This document shows, one piece after another, positions 63,297 to 64,000 of a DNA stretch of 64,000 nt. The position numbers and the translations under genes were made by a program. Position 1 is the first letter of the stretch. Every line of letters begins with the position of its first letter. Origin of the DNA: Gadus chalcogrammus (taxonomy: Eukaryota > Chordata > Actinopteri > Gadiformes > Gadidae). The stretch covers positions 19,569,378 through 19,633,377 of the forward strand of contig NC_079413.1 of the NCBI RefSeq assembly GCF_026213295.1, in the 5' to 3' direction. The notes beneath the pieces are model-generated. The model ran no database searches and was not told the origin of the DNA. It saw only the letters and a list, made by a program, of their open reading frames with translations.

Positions 63297-64000
63297 TGGC
63301 TCAGTGTCATAACGGTTGCCTCACCTGATTGGTTAATCCTTTTTTCTCACCAAGGGATGCCATCCCATGGGACATACAGTGTGCAATGTCGTGTTTTACC
63401 TCGTATTCAGTATTTAACATTTAGAGGGTCGCATTTTGAAATGCTCAATGAGACGAGAAAATGTGTAAGAAATGACAGCAACACGGCACCAAAGAATAAC
63501 CCGAAACTGTTAATATAATGTTTTTATTGGATGTCTAAAAGACAGGGAAGGCTGTCTTCCCTTGGCCTCCGGGAGAAAACGCTACAATTATAATTTCTAT
63601 AATTGTAGGTGGTAGGCTGGTGATCATGTATTAGCCCTACAATGTAGGGCAAAGACATGATCACCAAGTACAACCTACAATTATAGAAAGTAGCCTACGT
63701 CAAAAGTAGGCCAAGATGATTCATTTGAAGGATGTGGTGTTTGAATATGTTATTTTGTCCTTGACCCTGATTCAATGAGCATCTGTTATCAGGCCGTAAA
63801 CCAACAGACCTAGCCAACAATAGGCCATTGGACATAAGCATCTGTCTTTGGCTAGTGACTTAAATCGCCCAAAAAAATAATAAATTGCATAACTGAATAT
63901 TGTGTCGTTCTCAGCATGGAAAATGAATACAGAGCCGAAAGGAAAAAGCTAACCGGCCATGTTTCAAACTTTTGAGCACTAAAGTAAACCCAGCTTTGGC
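63297..64000 (+). repeat. Dispersed repeat, copy 2 (runs off the window)
   Basis: It matches 30876-31217 plus 32462-32822 without the MITE, which shows the empty site. At 63594-63690 it contains a hairpin with 45-50-bp arms (CTATAATTGTAGGTGGTAGG pairs with its complement). The loop is at CTACAATGTAG. Confidence 0.9.

Overview
This window looks like a teleost fish nuclear contig. Its genes are split by GT-AG introns. It carries (CA)n microsatellites, tRNA-derived SINE sequence, LINEs, a Ty3/Gypsy element, PIF/Harbinger and many hAT elements. The host proteins recognised (galectin, TOGARAM-family TOG protein, ENPP7-like phosphodiesterase) are vertebrate types. The species cannot be named from the sequence.

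Layout: 1-900 holds the last two coding exons of a prototype galectin (+). 2.5-3.3 kb is a broken two-exon gene with the P2X7 C-terminal (cytoplasmic) domain. 3.63-8.14 kb is a complete Ty3/Gypsy element with near-identical LTRs but damaged gag-pol. 8.57-10.97 kb is a ZBED5-like hAT element with stop codons. 11-12.5 kb has exon-like pieces of an Ulp1-type protease and an unidentified protein. 13.3-16.3 kb is a multi-exon ZNF862-like hAT-derived pseudogene cut by a hAT MITE. 16.7-27.8 kb (-) is a ZBED1-like hAT gene broken by a 6.4 kb foldback element with nested palindromes and by an L2-type LINE. 28-34 kb is a patchwork of repeats.

34.2-41.6 kb (+) is a TOGARAM-family gene whose 16 coding exons can be joined into one 1,203-codon frame. 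Its 5' half is an array of duplicated, frame-symmetric exons carrying a 111-bp coding repeat. 43.7-52.9 kb (-) is an apparently intact enpp7-like gene with six coding exons (493 codons) and all expected metal and nucleophile residues. Its introns are filled with a long-TIR foldback MITE, a SINE, hairpin MITEs and a PIF/Harbinger element. 53-64 kb has no recognised host gene. It holds four or five MITEs with target-site duplications, two LINE fragments and a second copy of a repeat also present at 30.9-32.8 kb.

The host genes show no sign of functional linkage. The main story is nested transposition. Target-site duplications of 3, 5, 6, 7 and 8 bp can be read directly, so the order of several insertions can be inferred. 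The most unusual structures are the nested foldback (16865-23288), the expandable exon array of the TOG gene (34.3-37.7 kb), and the MITE that supplies a stop codon to the ZNF862-like gene.
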